A DNA stretch of 64,000 nt, taken from assembly GCF_042854845.1 (NCBI RefSeq), contig NZ_AP031498.1:5084001-5148000 (forward strand), in the 5' to 3' direction. The stretch is from Maricurvus nonylphenolicus. GTDB lineage: Bacteria > Pseudomonadota > Gammaproteobacteria > Pseudomonadales > Cellvibrionaceae. Below, one piece after another: positions 33,816 to 43,026 of the stretch (position 1 is the first letter of the stretch; each line of letters starts with the position of its first letter). The translations under genes were made by a program, and so were the position numbers. The notes beneath the pieces are model-generated. The model was given only the letters and a program-made list of their open reading frames with translations, did not search any database and was not told where the DNA came from.

Positions 33816-35723
33816 TTACTGGCCACGCAAGAAGAGTTTATCCAGTTCATCCAAGGTTTGCAGCGTCCAGGTCGGGCGACCGTGGTTACACTGGCCGCTG
33901 CGCTCGGTGGCTTCCATATCCCGCAGCAGGGCATTCATTTCCGGAATGGTTAAACGACGATTGGCACGTACCGAACCGTGACAGGCCATGGTTCCCAATA
34001 ATTCGTTAATGTGGTTTTCGATACGCTTGCTGGTGCCGTATTCCACCAGATCCGATAAAACATCGCGCACCAGCTGCTCAACTTTAGCGCCTTGCAACAA
34101 CACTGGTACCTGACGAATCAATAAACTTTCTGGCCCCGCGCGCTGCAATTCAAAACCCAGCGACAGAAATACTTCCGCGTGCTGCTCGGCACAGTCGGCT
34201 TCTTTTTGGCTTACGGCAATGGTTTCCGGCACCAGCAATGGCTGCGCCTTCAGGCCTTCACCGGCAACATCAGCTTTCATGCGTTCATAGGTAATACGCT
34301 CGTGAGCCGCATGCATATCGACTATAATCAGGCCCTGGGCATTTTCCGCCAGAATATAAATGCCTTTTAACTGGGCAATGGCGTACCCCAACGGCGGCAC
34401 TTCAGTATTTTCCTGTGCCACCTCATCCAGACTCGGTTGCGGTGCAGACGGACTAAAACCTGCAGACTGAGCGGGCGAAGCGGTTTGATAGAGCTGACCG
34501 TAATTAGCCATCGCCTCGCCCACACCCGCCGTTGATGGCGCAGCAGGTTGATAACCGCCGTTGGGTGAAAACAAACTGCCGCCGCTGCCAGCCTGAGATC
34601 CTGCTGGCGCTGCATCCTGACGAAAGCTTATCGCTTCCTGCTGCTTAAACTCTCCAGCTTCAATACCGGTTGCCTGTGGACCAGCACTCGCCGTTAGCGT
34701 ATTACCAGGCAACTGATCTTCCGGACGCACATCGGCCAGGGCATGGTGCAAACTGCGGAACAGGAAGTCGTGCACCATGCGGTTATCACGGAAGCGCACT
34801 TCGTGTTTGGTGGGGTGAACGTTGACATCCACCGTGGAAGGATCCAGATCCAGATACAACACGAACGCCGGATGACGACCGTGGAATAACACATCCTGAT
34901 AGGCCTGACGCACCGCGTGAGTTACCAGTTTGTCTTTAATCGCCCGACCATTAACATAGAAATGCTGCAGATCCGCCTGACTGCGGGAGAAGGTTGGCAG
35001 AGCCACCCAGCCCCACAAACGCAAGCCACTGCGCTCCACATCTATATGTACCGCGTTTTCCATAAACGCCGGGCCACACACTTGCGCAACGCGACGTTCC
35101 TGCTCGATTTGGCTGGTGGCCTTGCGCAAACTGTGAATGGCACGACCGTTATGGCGCAGGTTAAAGCTCACGTCAAAGCGCGACAGTGCCAGGCGTTTCA
35201 CCACATCATCAATGCGATTAAATTCGGTTTTTTCGGTACGCAGGAATTTACGTCGCGCCGGGGTATTAAAAAACAGATCCCGTACTTCGACCGTCGTACC
35301 TTGAGGGTGAGCCGCAGGGGTGACCTCGGCCACCATATCACGGCCCTCTGCGCGTGCAGCCCAGCCACTGTCACCGCCAGTGTTACTGGTAATGGTAAGG
35401 CGGGCGACGGAGCTGATACTCGCCAAGGCCTCGCCACGGAAACCCAGGGTGGCAACCGCCTCCAAATCATCGAGCTGGTATATTTTACTGGTGGCATGGC
35501 GACTCAAGGCCAGCGGTAAATCATCTTTATCAATGCCAATACCGTTATCGCGCACACGCATTAACTTAATGCCGCCATCTTCGATATCAATATCCAAACG
35601 ATCGGAGCCGGCATCCAGACTGTTTTCCAACACCTCTTTGATGACAGAGGCAGGACGCTCAACCACCTCACCGGCGGCAATCTGGTTCGCCAGGCGAGGG
35701 CTTAATAATTTAATTTTGGACAT
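33816..35723 (-). CDS. mutL: DNA mismatch repair protein MutL
   Basis: A 635-residue GHKL ATPase. IAAGEVVERPASVIKEVLEN, DNGIGID and ATSKI(x)...TLGFRGEALASIS are the N-terminal ATP site. A Gln/Ala/Ser-rich linker spans about residues 340-420. The C-terminal domain has DMHAAHERITYE, fitting the DMHA-x2-E-x4-E endonuclease motif of Pseudomonas MutL, and a late MACHGSVRANR. This implies a nicking-type MutL without MutH. It follows amiB by 28 bases and runs toward the inserted c-di-GMP operon, with only 14 bases between the convergent stops. Confidence 0.95.
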   Translation of the reverse strand: MSKIKLLSPRLANQIAAGEVVERPASVIKEVLENSLDAGSDRLDIDIEDGGIKLMRVRDNGIGIDKDDLPLALSRHATSKIYQLDDLEAVATLGFRGEALASISSVARLTITSNTGGDSGWAARAEGRDMVAEVTPAAHPQGTTVEVRDLFFNTPARRKFLRTEKTEFNRIDDVVKRLALSRFDVSFNLRHNGRAIHSLRKATSQIEQERRVAQVCGPAFMENAVHIDVERSGLRLWGWVALPTFSRSQADLQHFYVNGRAIKDKLVTHAVRQAYQDVLFHGRHPAFVLYLDLDPSTVDVNVHPTKHEVRFRDNRMVHDFLFRSLHHALADVRPEDQLPGNTLTASAGPQATGIEAGEFKQQEAISFRQDAAPAGSQAGSGGSLFSPNGGYQPAAPSTAGVGEAMANYGQLYQTASPAQSAGFSPSAPQPSLDEVAQENTEVPPLGYAIAQLKGIYILAENAQGLIIVDMHAAHERITYERMKADVAGEGLKAQPLLVPETIAVSQKEADCAEQHAEVFLSLGFELQRAGPESLLIRQVPVLLQGAKVEQLVRDVLSDLVEYGTSKRIENHINELLGTMACHGSVRANRRLTIPEMNALLRDMEATERSGQCNHGRPTWTLQTLDELDKLFLRGQ

Positions 35724-35751
35724 AAGATCGAGAAGCTTTTCGTAAACAGCC

Positions 35752-37119
35752 TTAAGAGGCGGGAATTTTTAAACGCTGGCCAACTTTAATCACGCTGCCA
35801 TTTAATCCGTTAGCCGAGCGAAGTGCGGCAATCGACACATTGTAACGCTTGGCAATGGCCGACAGGGTATCGCCACGGGCAATCACGTATTCCTGGGTCG
35901 GGCGCTCGTTACCACCACTTTTCTTCCAGGCCACGTAGGAGCCTGCTGGTGGATAACGATAGAAGTATTTCTTAATACCCCTGAATACCGAATTGGCCAT
36001 TTGCTTGCGGTATTTGCTGGTGCTTAGTTTTTTCGCCTCACCGGGGTTGGAGATAAAACCAGTCTCCACCAAAATACTCGGCACATCAGGCGATTTCAGT
36101 ACCGCAAAGCCCGCCTGTTCCACATGGGGTTTGTGCAATCGGGCCACCGAATCCATTTGTTTTAGCACCTGCTCACCCACCTGCAAACTGGAACTCAAGG
36201 TAGCAGTCATCGACAGATCGACTAATACACCACGCAGGACTTCGTCTTTATCATCCAGACTTACACTGCCAACACCACCGATCAAGTCAGCCTCGTTTTC
36301 TTTCTGGGCCAGAAAACGTGCGGTTTCAGAGGTTGCACCGCGACGTGATAGCGCAAATACCGAAGCACCATTGGCTTTGGGATTGGTAAAGGCATCGGCG
36401 TGAATTGAAACAAACAGATCGGCACGCTTGTCACGGGCGATATTACGGCGCTTGCGCAACGGGATATAGTAATCCCCAGTACGTACCAGCTCGGCGCGAT
36501 AGCCAGGCTCGCGGTTGATCATGGCAGCCAGCTCTTTACTGATGGCCAGCACCACATCTTTTTCCCGCAACCTGCGCTTGCCCGTTTTGGGGCCTAACGC
36601 ACCTGGGTCTTCACCCCCATGGCCGGCATCAATGGCAATAACAATGTCGCGTCGCGTTTGCGGCTTGGTGACCTGCGCTACGGTTTTTACCGTTTGTGTT
36701 TTGCTGAGGTCATAGAGATCCACCACCAGGCGATCGCTTTTACCCGCGTGTTTGCGCAACACAAAACTGCGCGGCTTAATCTTTTGCGACAGATCCAGCA
36801 CCACACGCAGGTCTTTACCGTTACGCGTAGCACTGCGCACTTGTTTGATGGGTGAGTCTTTTAGATTTAACTCGGCCAGCTTGGACTTGAGCCTGGTTTT
36901 TTCTATATCGATAACCAGGCGGTTGGGGCTTTGCAGGGTAAACAGTTTATGCTCGACAGGGCCACTCAGATCAAACACCAAGCGGGTGTGATCCGGTGCG
37001 CGCCAAACACGAACGCTGTTGATATCGGCAGCCCAGCTGGTCATTACCCAAAGGCTGGAAAAGATCCCCAATAACAGCGCCGTCTTTAGCCTAATGGCTG
37101 ATCGAACAAACGGCTTCAT
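35752..37119 (-). CDS. amiB: N-acetylmuramoyl-L-alanine amidase AmiB-like
   Basis: A 455-residue cell-division amidase. A signal peptide (LKTALLLGIFSSLWVMTSWA) precedes an AMIN domain (about residues 35-130). The amidase_3 catalytic domain follows with IAIDAGHGGEDPGALG (Zn His), VSIHADAF and ILVETGFISNPGEAKKL (catalytic Glu). A C-terminal LysM repeat (YVIARGDTLSAIAKRYNVS) binds peptidoglycan. It cleaves septal peptidoglycan in the periplasm. It lies between tsaE and mutL in the usual order. Confidence 0.94.
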   Translation of the reverse strand: MKPFVRSAIRLKTALLLGIFSSLWVMTSWAADINSVRVWRAPDHTRLVFDLSGPVEHKLFTLQSPNRLVIDIEKTRLKSKLAELNLKDSPIKQVRSATRNGKDLRVVLDLSQKIKPRSFVLRKHAGKSDRLVVDLYDLSKTQTVKTVAQVTKPQTRRDIVIAIDAGHGGEDPGALGPKTGKRRLREKDVVLAISKELAAMINREPGYRAELVRTGDYYIPLRKRRNIARDKRADLFVSIHADAFTNPKANGASVFALSRRGATSETARFLAQKENEADLIGGVGSVSLDDKDEVLRGVLVDLSMTATLSSSLQVGEQVLKQMDSVARLHKPHVEQAGFAVLKSPDVPSILVETGFISNPGEAKKLSTSKYRKQMANSVFRGIKKYFYRYPPAGSYVAWKKSGGNERPTQEYVIARGDTLSAIAKRYNVSIAALRSANGLNGSVIKVGQRLKIPAS

Positions 37120-37219
37120 AGTCCGTTTTACCCCAATATTTGTTTTTATATTCGTTGTTTAATTGCTCGTCATTCCCTTGGCATTTTTGTGCGAGACTTC
37201 CGTTCCGCACTTCGTAGCC

Positions 37220-37248
37220 CTGGATTCCCTCTTTCGAGGGAATGGCAT
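37220..37248. repeat. REP-like single palindromic unit (copy B)
   Basis: CTGGATTCCCTCTTTCGAGG then GAATGGCAT, the same frame CTGGAT...ATGGC as the paired elements at 168, 40501 and 60633. It abuts the tsaE stop codon (37249-37251). Confidence 0.7.
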
Positions 37249-37752
37249 CTACTTATTCAGTATACCGCGTAACAAGCCATTCAGCTCTTCACCACGTGCA
37301 GTATTAGCTACCACCTGACATTGACGCCCTGGCGCAGTCTCTGCCCCCAGATCAGCAACCGTCATGGTTACCAACAAATCCGCTTCCGGTAAGTAACCCT
37401 CACCGCGTACCGGCCACTCCACCAGACACAGATTTTCGGGGGCGAAGTAATCGCGAATCCCCATAAACTCCAGTTCTTCTGGCTCCCCCAAACGGTAGAG
37501 ATCAAAGTGATAAATATTGATTCCATCCAGTTCGTAGGGTTCCACCAATGTATAGGTCGGGCTCTTAACCGCCCCTGAATGACCAAAGGCATAGAGCACA
37601 CCGCGGCTCAGGGTGGTTTTACCGGCGCCCAAATCACCGGCGAGAAAAATCACTGCGCCCTGCTGACAAGCCTGACCCAGGTTCTGACCCATGGCTACGG
37701 TAGCGGCTTCATCGGCCAGGTCTACCGTTACAGCATTCTCTTTATCTGCCAC
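37249..37752 (-). CDS. tsaE: tRNA t6A biosynthesis ATPase TsaE
   Basis: A 167-residue P-loop ATPase needed with TsaB, TsaC and TsaD for threonylcarbamoyladenosine at tRNA position 37. GDLGAGKTTLSRGVLYAFGH is the Walker A region. SPTYTLVEPYELDGINIYHF then DLYRL and CLVEWPVRGEGYLP are family signatures. It starts 2 bases after the nnrD stop, so the genes are coupled. A REP unit separates it from amiB. Confidence 0.95.
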   Translation of the reverse strand: MADKENAVTVDLADEAATVAMGQNLGQACQQGAVIFLAGDLGAGKTTLSRGVLYAFGHSGAVKSPTYTLVEPYELDGINIYHFDLYRLGEPEELEFMGIRDYFAPENLCLVEWPVRGEGYLPEADLLVTMTVADLGAETAPGRQCQVVANTARGEELNGLLRGILNK

Positions 37753-37754
37753 GG

Positions 37755-39269
37755 TTAGCGCACTCCGTTAAGCAGCTGGCGCAAGTAAGGTAAAAGGTCG
37801 GTTGGTAACAGGCCACGAACACCGTCATCCTGTACCGCCAGATCAGCGGCTTCACCGTGTAAACACACACCCAGTTGGGCGGCGGTCATGGCATCCATAC
37901 CCTGCGCCAACAAAGCGCCAAGCACACCACTTAACACATCGCCCATACCGCCAGTAGCCATGCCTGGGTTACCCACATTGGCAAGACTAACCTGGCCGCC
38001 AGACGCTACCAGTGTACCGGCGCCTTTTAAGATCACCGTACCGCCGTAACGCTCCTGCAGTTTGGCCACGGCGGCAAAGCGGTCGGCCTGCACTTCAGCG
38101 GTGGTGCAATCGAGCAAGCGGGCAGCCTCACCTGGGTGCGGCGTCAGAATCCAGTTATTGCGCTGCGGGTTGGGTAGTACACGCCCTGCCGCCACCAGAT
38201 TTAAGGCATCGGCATCAATCACCATCGGCAGTTCGGTTTTCGCCGCCTGTTGCAACATTTGTTCAGACCAGGGGGTTTGACCCAATCCTGGACCTAAAAC
38301 CAAAACTGTCGGGCGCTCTAACAGTGGCTCCAAGGCTTGGCCTGAAGGCACCCCCAGTACCATCAATTCCGGACGGCGGGCAATCATGGGACTGACATGC
38401 TCTGGCTGAGTCGCCACACTGGTCAACCCTGAGCCCAAACGCGCCGCTGCTTCGGCAGCCATTAATGCGGCACCGGCATAACCGTAGTCACCACCAATCA
38501 CCATGGTGTGACCAAAGCTGCCTTTGTGCGCATCCTGATCACGCTCGGGCAGACGCTCTAATAAATCGGCCAAACGCAAACGCTGGGTGGTGGCGGTTTG
38601 GGTGGCATAAATCGCTTCGGGTGCCTGCAAACTGGCAAAGCGCAGCTCGCCGGTCATGGCCGGTCCGCGGCCTGTTAGCAAGCCCTGCTTCATACCAATA
38701 AAGGTGATAGTCAGCTGTGCCTTAACCGTTTCCCCCAGGCTGCGACCGGTATCGGCACACAGGCCAGAAGGTAAATCCAAGGCTACCACCGGCTGGCCAC
38801 TGGCATTGATCAGGCGGATAGCCTGGGCGTAAGGCTCGCGTACCTCGCCGCTTAAGCCGGTACCCAGCATGGCATCAACTACTACGCCCTGCGGGGATTT
38901 ACACTCGCTAAACGGCTGCATAATCACGCCTTCACGGCGGGCAAATTCATAGGCCGCCTTGGCATCACCCTGAAGTTTTTCCGGGTCGGCAACATAATAG
39001 ACGTTAACAGGAATGCGACGCTGGGCAGCCAAGCCTGCCACCACATAACCGTCACCGCCGTTATTGCCACTACCGGCGACGACGGTAATCGCTTCCGGCT
39101 CTGGCCAGCGCTTTAACAGGGCTTCAAAAGCGGCACGTCCAGCACGTTTCATCAGCAGGATACCGGCAACGTCATGCTCATCAATGGCGCAGCGGTCGAG
39201 CTGGCGCACCTGTTCAGCCACGTAGAGGTCTGTGGGAAGATCGGTTGTAGATAGAACAGGTGATGTCAT
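37755..39269 (-). CDS. nnrD: Bifunctional NAD(P)HX epimerase/dehydratase
   Basis: A 504-residue metabolite-repair enzyme. The N-terminal half is the epimerase (GRAAFEALLKRWP, VVAGSGNNGGDGYVVAGL, ALDLPSGLCADTG). The C-terminal half is the ADP-dependent dehydratase (GSFGHTMVIGGDYGYAGAAL, VIDADALNLVA, TPHPGEAARLL, KGAGTLVAS, GNPGMATGGMGDVLSG). The open frame runs to 39734, but that extension is antisense to queG. ATG 39269 is preceded by GAGAG and fits homologues. It is divergent from queG. Confidence 0.94.
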   Translation of the reverse strand: MTSPVLSTTDLPTDLYVAEQVRQLDRCAIDEHDVAGILLMKRAGRAAFEALLKRWPEPEAITVVAGSGNNGGDGYVVAGLAAQRRIPVNVYYVADPEKLQGDAKAAYEFARREGVIMQPFSECKSPQGVVVDAMLGTGLSGEVREPYAQAIRLINASGQPVVALDLPSGLCADTGRSLGETVKAQLTITFIGMKQGLLTGRGPAMTGELRFASLQAPEAIYATQTATTQRLRLADLLERLPERDQDAHKGSFGHTMVIGGDYGYAGAALMAAEAAARLGSGLTSVATQPEHVSPMIARRPELMVLGVPSGQALEPLLERPTVLVLGPGLGQTPWSEQMLQQAAKTELPMVIDADALNLVAAGRVLPNPQRNNWILTPHPGEAARLLDCTTAEVQADRFAAVAKLQERYGGTVILKGAGTLVASGGQVSLANVGNPGMATGGMGDVLSGVLGALLAQGMDAMTAAQLGVCLHGEAADLAVQDDGVRGLLPTDLLPYLRQLLNGVR

Positions 39270-39347
39270 AGAAAGCTCTCGAACAGCGATAAAATCTGGC
39301 ACAATAGTTCGCAGATTATACGGAAGCTGTGGATTAGACACTACTAG

Positions 39348-40469
39348 ATGAGCGCCTCTAACCTGGATGAACTTGCCGAACAGATCAAAGTCTGGGGCCG
39401 CGAGATGGGCTTCCAACAGCTGGGCATTACCGATATCGACCTCAGCCAGCAGGAAACCCAGCTGCAGGCATGGCTCGACAAGGGCTACCACGGTGATATG
39501 GGCTGGATGGCCGATCACGGCAATATGCGCTCGCGCCCGGATGAACTGGTGCCCGGCACTATTCGAGTGATTTCTGCCCGCATGGATTACCTGCCCGGTG
39601 ATACCCAGCAGATTCAGGTACTGAAAAATCCCGAACAAGCTTATGTTTCGCGCTATTCTTTGGGCCGTGATTATCACAAGCTGATCCGCAAGCGCTTGAG
39701 CAAGCTGGCCAAGATGATCGAGGAAGCCGCTCAACAGATTCCCAACCTAGAGCAGGATATCTCCCAGCGCGCCTTTGTCGACAGCGCGCCGGTGATGGAA
39801 CGCGCCCTGGCCGCCAAGGCCGGTCTCGGCTGGGTAGGCAAACACACCCTGGTGTTAAATGCCAAAGCCGGTAGCTGGTTTTTCCTCGGCGAGATCTACA
39901 CCAACCTACCCCTGCCTGTGGATAACAACCCACAGGAAAACCAGTGCGGTGAGTGCACCGCATGCCTGAAAGTCTGTCCGACTGACGCCTTTACCGGCCC
40001 CTATGAGCTGGATGCCCGGCGCTGTATTTCCTACCTGACCATCGAATACGACGGTGTGATCCCGGAAGAATTCCGCGAGCCTATGGGCAATCGGGTATTC
40101 GGTTGTGACGACTGCCAGGCCATCTGCCCCTGGAATAAATACGCCAGCCCCAGTGAAGAAAGTGATTTTTCTCCCCGCCACGATTTGGATAAAGCGCCAT
40201 TGCTGGAGTTATTTAATTGGGGTGAAGAGGAGTTTTTGAAAAAGACCGAGGGCTCGCCAATTCGTCGGATTGGCTATCAGCGTTGGCTGCGGAACTTGTC
40301 GATTGGGTTGGGTAATGCGCCTTACAGTGAAGTGATTATTGAGGCGCTAAAAGCACGTCAGGGCATGGCGGATGAAGTGTTGACTGAGCATTTGGATTGG
40401 GCGCTTAAACAGCAGCAAATGCAGAAAGACAATCCGCGCTGGCGACGGAAAAGAAAAATAAAGCAGTAA
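39348..40469 (+). CDS. queG: Epoxyqueuosine reductase QueG
   Basis: A 373-residue cobalamin and Fe-S enzyme completing queuosine in tRNA. RYSLGRDYHKLIRKRLSKLA and KAGLGWVGKHTLVLN are the cobalamin-domain marks. Two ferredoxin-type sets follow: CGECTACLKVCPTDAF and FGCDDCQAICPWNKYA. The start matches known QueG (LDELAEQIKVWGREMGFQQL). It is divergent from nnrD across 78 bases. A REP pair follows its stop. Confidence 0.95.
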   Translation: MSASNLDELAEQIKVWGREMGFQQLGITDIDLSQQETQLQAWLDKGYHGDMGWMADHGNMRSRPDELVPGTIRVISARMDYLPGDTQQIQVLKNPEQAYVSRYSLGRDYHKLIRKRLSKLAKMIEEAAQQIPNLEQDISQRAFVDSAPVMERALAAKAGLGWVGKHTLVLNAKAGSWFFLGEIYTNLPLPVDNNPQENQCGECTACLKVCPTDAFTGPYELDARRCISYLTIEYDGVIPEEFREPMGNRVFGCDDCQAICPWNKYASPSEESDFSPRHDLDKAPLLELFNWGEEEFLKKTEGSPIRRIGYQRWLRNLSIGLGNAPYSEVIIEALKARQGMADEVLTEHLDWALKQQQMQKDNPRWRRKRKIKQ

Positions 40470-40500
40470 CCCCTGCATCGCAGCCAGACCAACACTCCAC

Positions 40501-40635
40501 GCCATCCCCATGAAAACGGGGATCCACGATGCGAAGTGTATTAAAGACGACTAGCTCCGTGGGAGTTAATGGACTGTAGAATTGGGATCCAGGTAGGTGC
40601 CAGCAAACTGGATCCCCGTTTTCACGGGGATGGCG
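40501..40635. repeat. REP/BIME-like pair of inverted palindromes (copy C)
   Basis: The left unit GCCATCCCCATGAAAACGGG+GATCC (40501-40525) and the right unit CTGGATCCCCGTTTTCACGG+GGATGGC (40608-40635) match copy A closely. The spacer also keeps GGAGTTAATGGA, which resembles GGTGTTAATGGA in copy A, so the whole unit rather than only the arms is conserved. Confidence 0.8.
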
Positions 40636-40677
40636 TGAATAAGTCCTAGTGTGAGATTCAAGACTTCTCAAGAATAA

Positions 40678-41157
40678 CTATACCCTTGGTGCATCATCCC
40701 CACACTCCGATTGATTAGGACACCGCCACCCCTCCACAGGAAACACCTGCCGATCATCCACCTGCTCACACTGCTCCGATAACCCTTGCTGCCCACACAT
40801 CACACACTGCTCCAGTAACGCCAGCGCCGCCTGCAAGCGCTCCAGACTCACAGGCTTACAAAAGTACATACAGGCAAAATCATCGGCATGCTCTTCCATC
40901 GGAGTCGCAGAAAGCATAATAAATTTTTGCTGCGGATATTCCTTACGCACCTCACTCATCAGGTAATAACCGCTACCACCCGGCATCAAAATATCAGACA
41001 GGATCGCCAACCGTGGCGGCTGATAGCGACCACTCTGCATAAAGTCTAAAAAATCGGCAGGACAGGAAAAGGTTTGTGCGCTGTAACCAAGCTTGGTCAG
41101 CATGGCACTGTAGGTGAGGGATAAACTGGGCTGATCTTCTACGAGATAAACATCCAT
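40678..41157 (-). CDS. Single-domain response regulator with cysteine-rich tail
   Basis: A 159-residue protein with a receiver domain at residues 1-115: acidic pair in YLVEDQP, phospho-acceptor Asp near residue 55 in ILSDILMPGGSGYY, Ser in IMLSATP and Lys in YFCKPVSLERL. The last 40 residues hold CVMCGQQGLSEQC and GWRCPNQSEC, a CxxC-containing tail that may bind metal. No output domain is present. No histidine kinase gene is nearby, so it is an orphan. It lies alone between the REP pair and orn. Confidence 0.8.
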   Translation of the reverse strand: MDVYLVEDQPSLSLTYSAMLTKLGYSAQTFSCPADFLDFMQSGRYQPPRLAILSDILMPGGSGYYLMSEVRKEYPQQKFIMLSATPMEEHADDFACMYFCKPVSLERLQAALALLEQCVMCGQQGLSEQCEQVDDRQVFPVEGWRCPNQSECGDDAPRV

Positions 41158-41283
41158 ATTTGGCTCTTAACAATTTTCATCCTGAAAAACTGCTTACGAT
41201 AACACCCCCAAACATCCAGCTGCAGACGGGCTATACACAATCAAGCATAGCCCAGCCGCGGGGTAGACGCTATGGCGCGCCCA

Positions 41284-41826
41284 TCAGGTCTTAAGGAAAT
41301 GTTCGCGATAGTGAACTAGTTCTGCAATAGAGTCGCGAATATCATCCAACGCCAAATGGGCACTGGATTTTTTTACCCCATCAGCGACTTCAGGGTTCCA
41401 GCGCTGAGCCAAAATTTTCAGGCTACTGACATCCAGGTTGCGGTAGTGAAAATAGGCTTCCAGCTTCGGCATATATTTCACCAAAAAACGGCGATCCTGA
41501 CCGATGGAATTACCACAAATCGGCGACTTACCTTCAGGCACCCACTGCTGCAAAAACTCGATGGTTTTGGCCTCAGCCTCTTCAGTACTGATGTTTGACT
41601 GACGCACCCGCTCGGTTAATCCAGAACCACCGTGCTGATTGGTATTCCATTCATCCATAGCTGCCAGGGCTTCATCACTCTGATGAACCGCCATCACAGG
41701 GCCTTCGGCCAGTACATTAAGGTCGCTATCAGTAACAATTGTGGCGATTTCGATAATGACATCAGTTTCCGGCTCCAGGCCTGTCATCTCCAAATCAATC
41801 CAAATCAGGTTGTCGTCATTTTGCAT
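41284..41826 (-). CDS. orn: Oligoribonuclease
   Basis: A 180-residue DEDDh 3'-5' exonuclease that degrades 2-5 nt RNAs, including pGpG from c-di-GMP breakdown. WIDLEMTGLEPETDVIIEIA holds the first DxE. CGNSIGQDRRFLVKYMP and SSAHLALDDIRDSIAELVHY carry the remaining acidic residues and the catalytic His. It is divergent from rsgA across 76 bases, the usual gammaproteobacterial arrangement. Its presence complements the GGDEF-EAL enzyme at 31342. Confidence 0.96.
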   Translation of the reverse strand: MQNDDNLIWIDLEMTGLEPETDVIIEIATIVTDSDLNVLAEGPVMAVHQSDEALAAMDEWNTNQHGGSGLTERVRQSNISTEEAEAKTIEFLQQWVPEGKSPICGNSIGQDRRFLVKYMPKLEAYFHYRNLDVSSLKILAQRWNPEVADGVKKSSAHLALDDIRDSIAELVHYREHFLKT

Positions 41827-41902
41827 ACGGGTAATTTCCAGTACTTTCCACTACAATGGTCGCTTAAAATACAATTGTAGCGGTATTTCTCCCCTTCACT
41901 CT

Positions 41903-42919
41903 ATGGCCAAACGCAAATTAACCCGCCGCCAGGCATGGCGGATCAAAAAAGTTCAGGAAGAACGGGCCGCTCGGGCCAACAAACGTGAAGAACGTATCGA
42001 GCAAAACAACGATAATCTGGGACCAGAGCAACACGGCCTGATCATCGCCCACTACGGCACCCTGATTGATGTTGAAGCCACCGATGGCGACAACAAAGGC
42101 CAAATTACCCGCTGCCATATGCGCGCCAACCTGGGTTCACTGGTTACCGGCGATAATGTGGTCTGGCGCGATGGTGATCCTCACGGCGTAATTGAAGCCG
42201 TGCTGCCACGCCACTCGAAACTCAGCCGCCCCGATCCTTACGGCGATATGAAAGTGGTGGCCGCCAATATTGATCGCATTGTGATTGTGATTGCGCCCTA
42301 CCCGGAACCCCATGCAAATTTGGTCGACCGCTACCTGGTTGCCGCGGAATCCATTGGTATTGAGCCTATTATCCTGCTCAACAAAACCGACCGTATTGAT
42401 GACAGTAATCGCGAGCTGCTCTCAACATGGCAACAGCGTTACACCGAACTGGGTTATACCTGGTTACAGGTATCCACCACCCAGCAGCAGGGTATTGATG
42501 ACCTGACTGGCTACCTCGCCAACTACACCAGTGTGTTTGTCGGCCAATCTGGCGTAGGTAAATCCTCACTGATTAATGCCCTACTGCCCGATGCCAATTT
42601 GCGTGTGGGCGCCCTGTCGGAAAACACTCAAAAAGGCACCCACACCACCACCACCGCGCAACTGTTTCACTTCCCGCGCGGCGGCCATCTGATCGACTCG
42701 CCGGGTATTCGCGAATTCGGCCTCTGGCATATGGACGCCCAAACCCTGCTCGAAGGCTTTGTGGAGTTCCGCCCCTTTATCGGCCACTGTAAATTCCGCG
42801 ACTGTGCCCACCAGGCCGAACCCGGCTGCGCCATTCAAAAAGCCCTGGCCGATGGCGATATTAGCCAGGAGCGCATGGCCAGCTACCGACACATATTAGC
42901 TACACTGGAAAATGAATAA
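41903..42919 (+). CDS. rsgA: Small ribosomal subunit biogenesis GTPase RsgA
   Basis: A 338-residue circularly permuted GTPase for 30S maturation. The basic N-terminus MAKRKLTRRQAWRIKKVQEE is typical. The G motifs occur in the order NKTD (G4), GQSGVGKSSLINALLP (G1), GTHTTTTAQL (G2) and DSPGIREFGLW (G3). A zinc finger follows (CKFRDCAHQAEPGCAI). The frame extends up to 41741 antisense to orn, but ATG 41903 agrees with homologues. Confidence 0.95.
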   Translation: MAKRKLTRRQAWRIKKVQEERAARANKREERIEQNNDNLGPEQHGLIIAHYGTLIDVEATDGDNKGQITRCHMRANLGSLVTGDNVVWRDGDPHGVIEAVLPRHSKLSRPDPYGDMKVVAANIDRIVIVIAPYPEPHANLVDRYLVAAESIGIEPIILLNKTDRIDDSNRELLSTWQQRYTELGYTWLQVSTTQQQGIDDLTGYLANYTSVFVGQSGVGKSSLINALLPDANLRVGALSENTQKGTHTTTTAQLFHFPRGGHLIDSPGIREFGLWHMDAQTLLEGFVEFRPFIGHCKFRDCAHQAEPGCAIQKALADGDISQERMASYRHILATLENE

Positions 42920-42942
42920 CCAATAACGGGAACGAAAGACTC

Positions 42943-42969
42943 GGGGTCAGACCCTGCGGGTCTGACCCC
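42943..42969. repeat. GGGTC-type dispersed palindrome
   Basis: A 27-base near-perfect palindrome with arms GGGGTCAGACCC and GGGTCTGACCCC around TGC, between rsgA and the HDOD gene. It is the best-formed copy of the family also seen at 20728 and 20774. Confidence 0.72.
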
Positions 42970-43026
42970 ATTCCGAAGGCACGACACCAACGCAGGCACG
43001 CTCAAATAGGCAGCAACAACCGGAAC

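Noticed and set aside
39270..39734. N-terminal extension of nnrD
   Set aside because: The added 155 residues are antisense to queG. ATG 39269 has a ribosome site and matches homologous starts.
40405..40671. Minus-strand frame across the queG end and REP pair
   Set aside because: It is created by translation through the palindromic repeat, has no ribosome site, and conflicts with queG.
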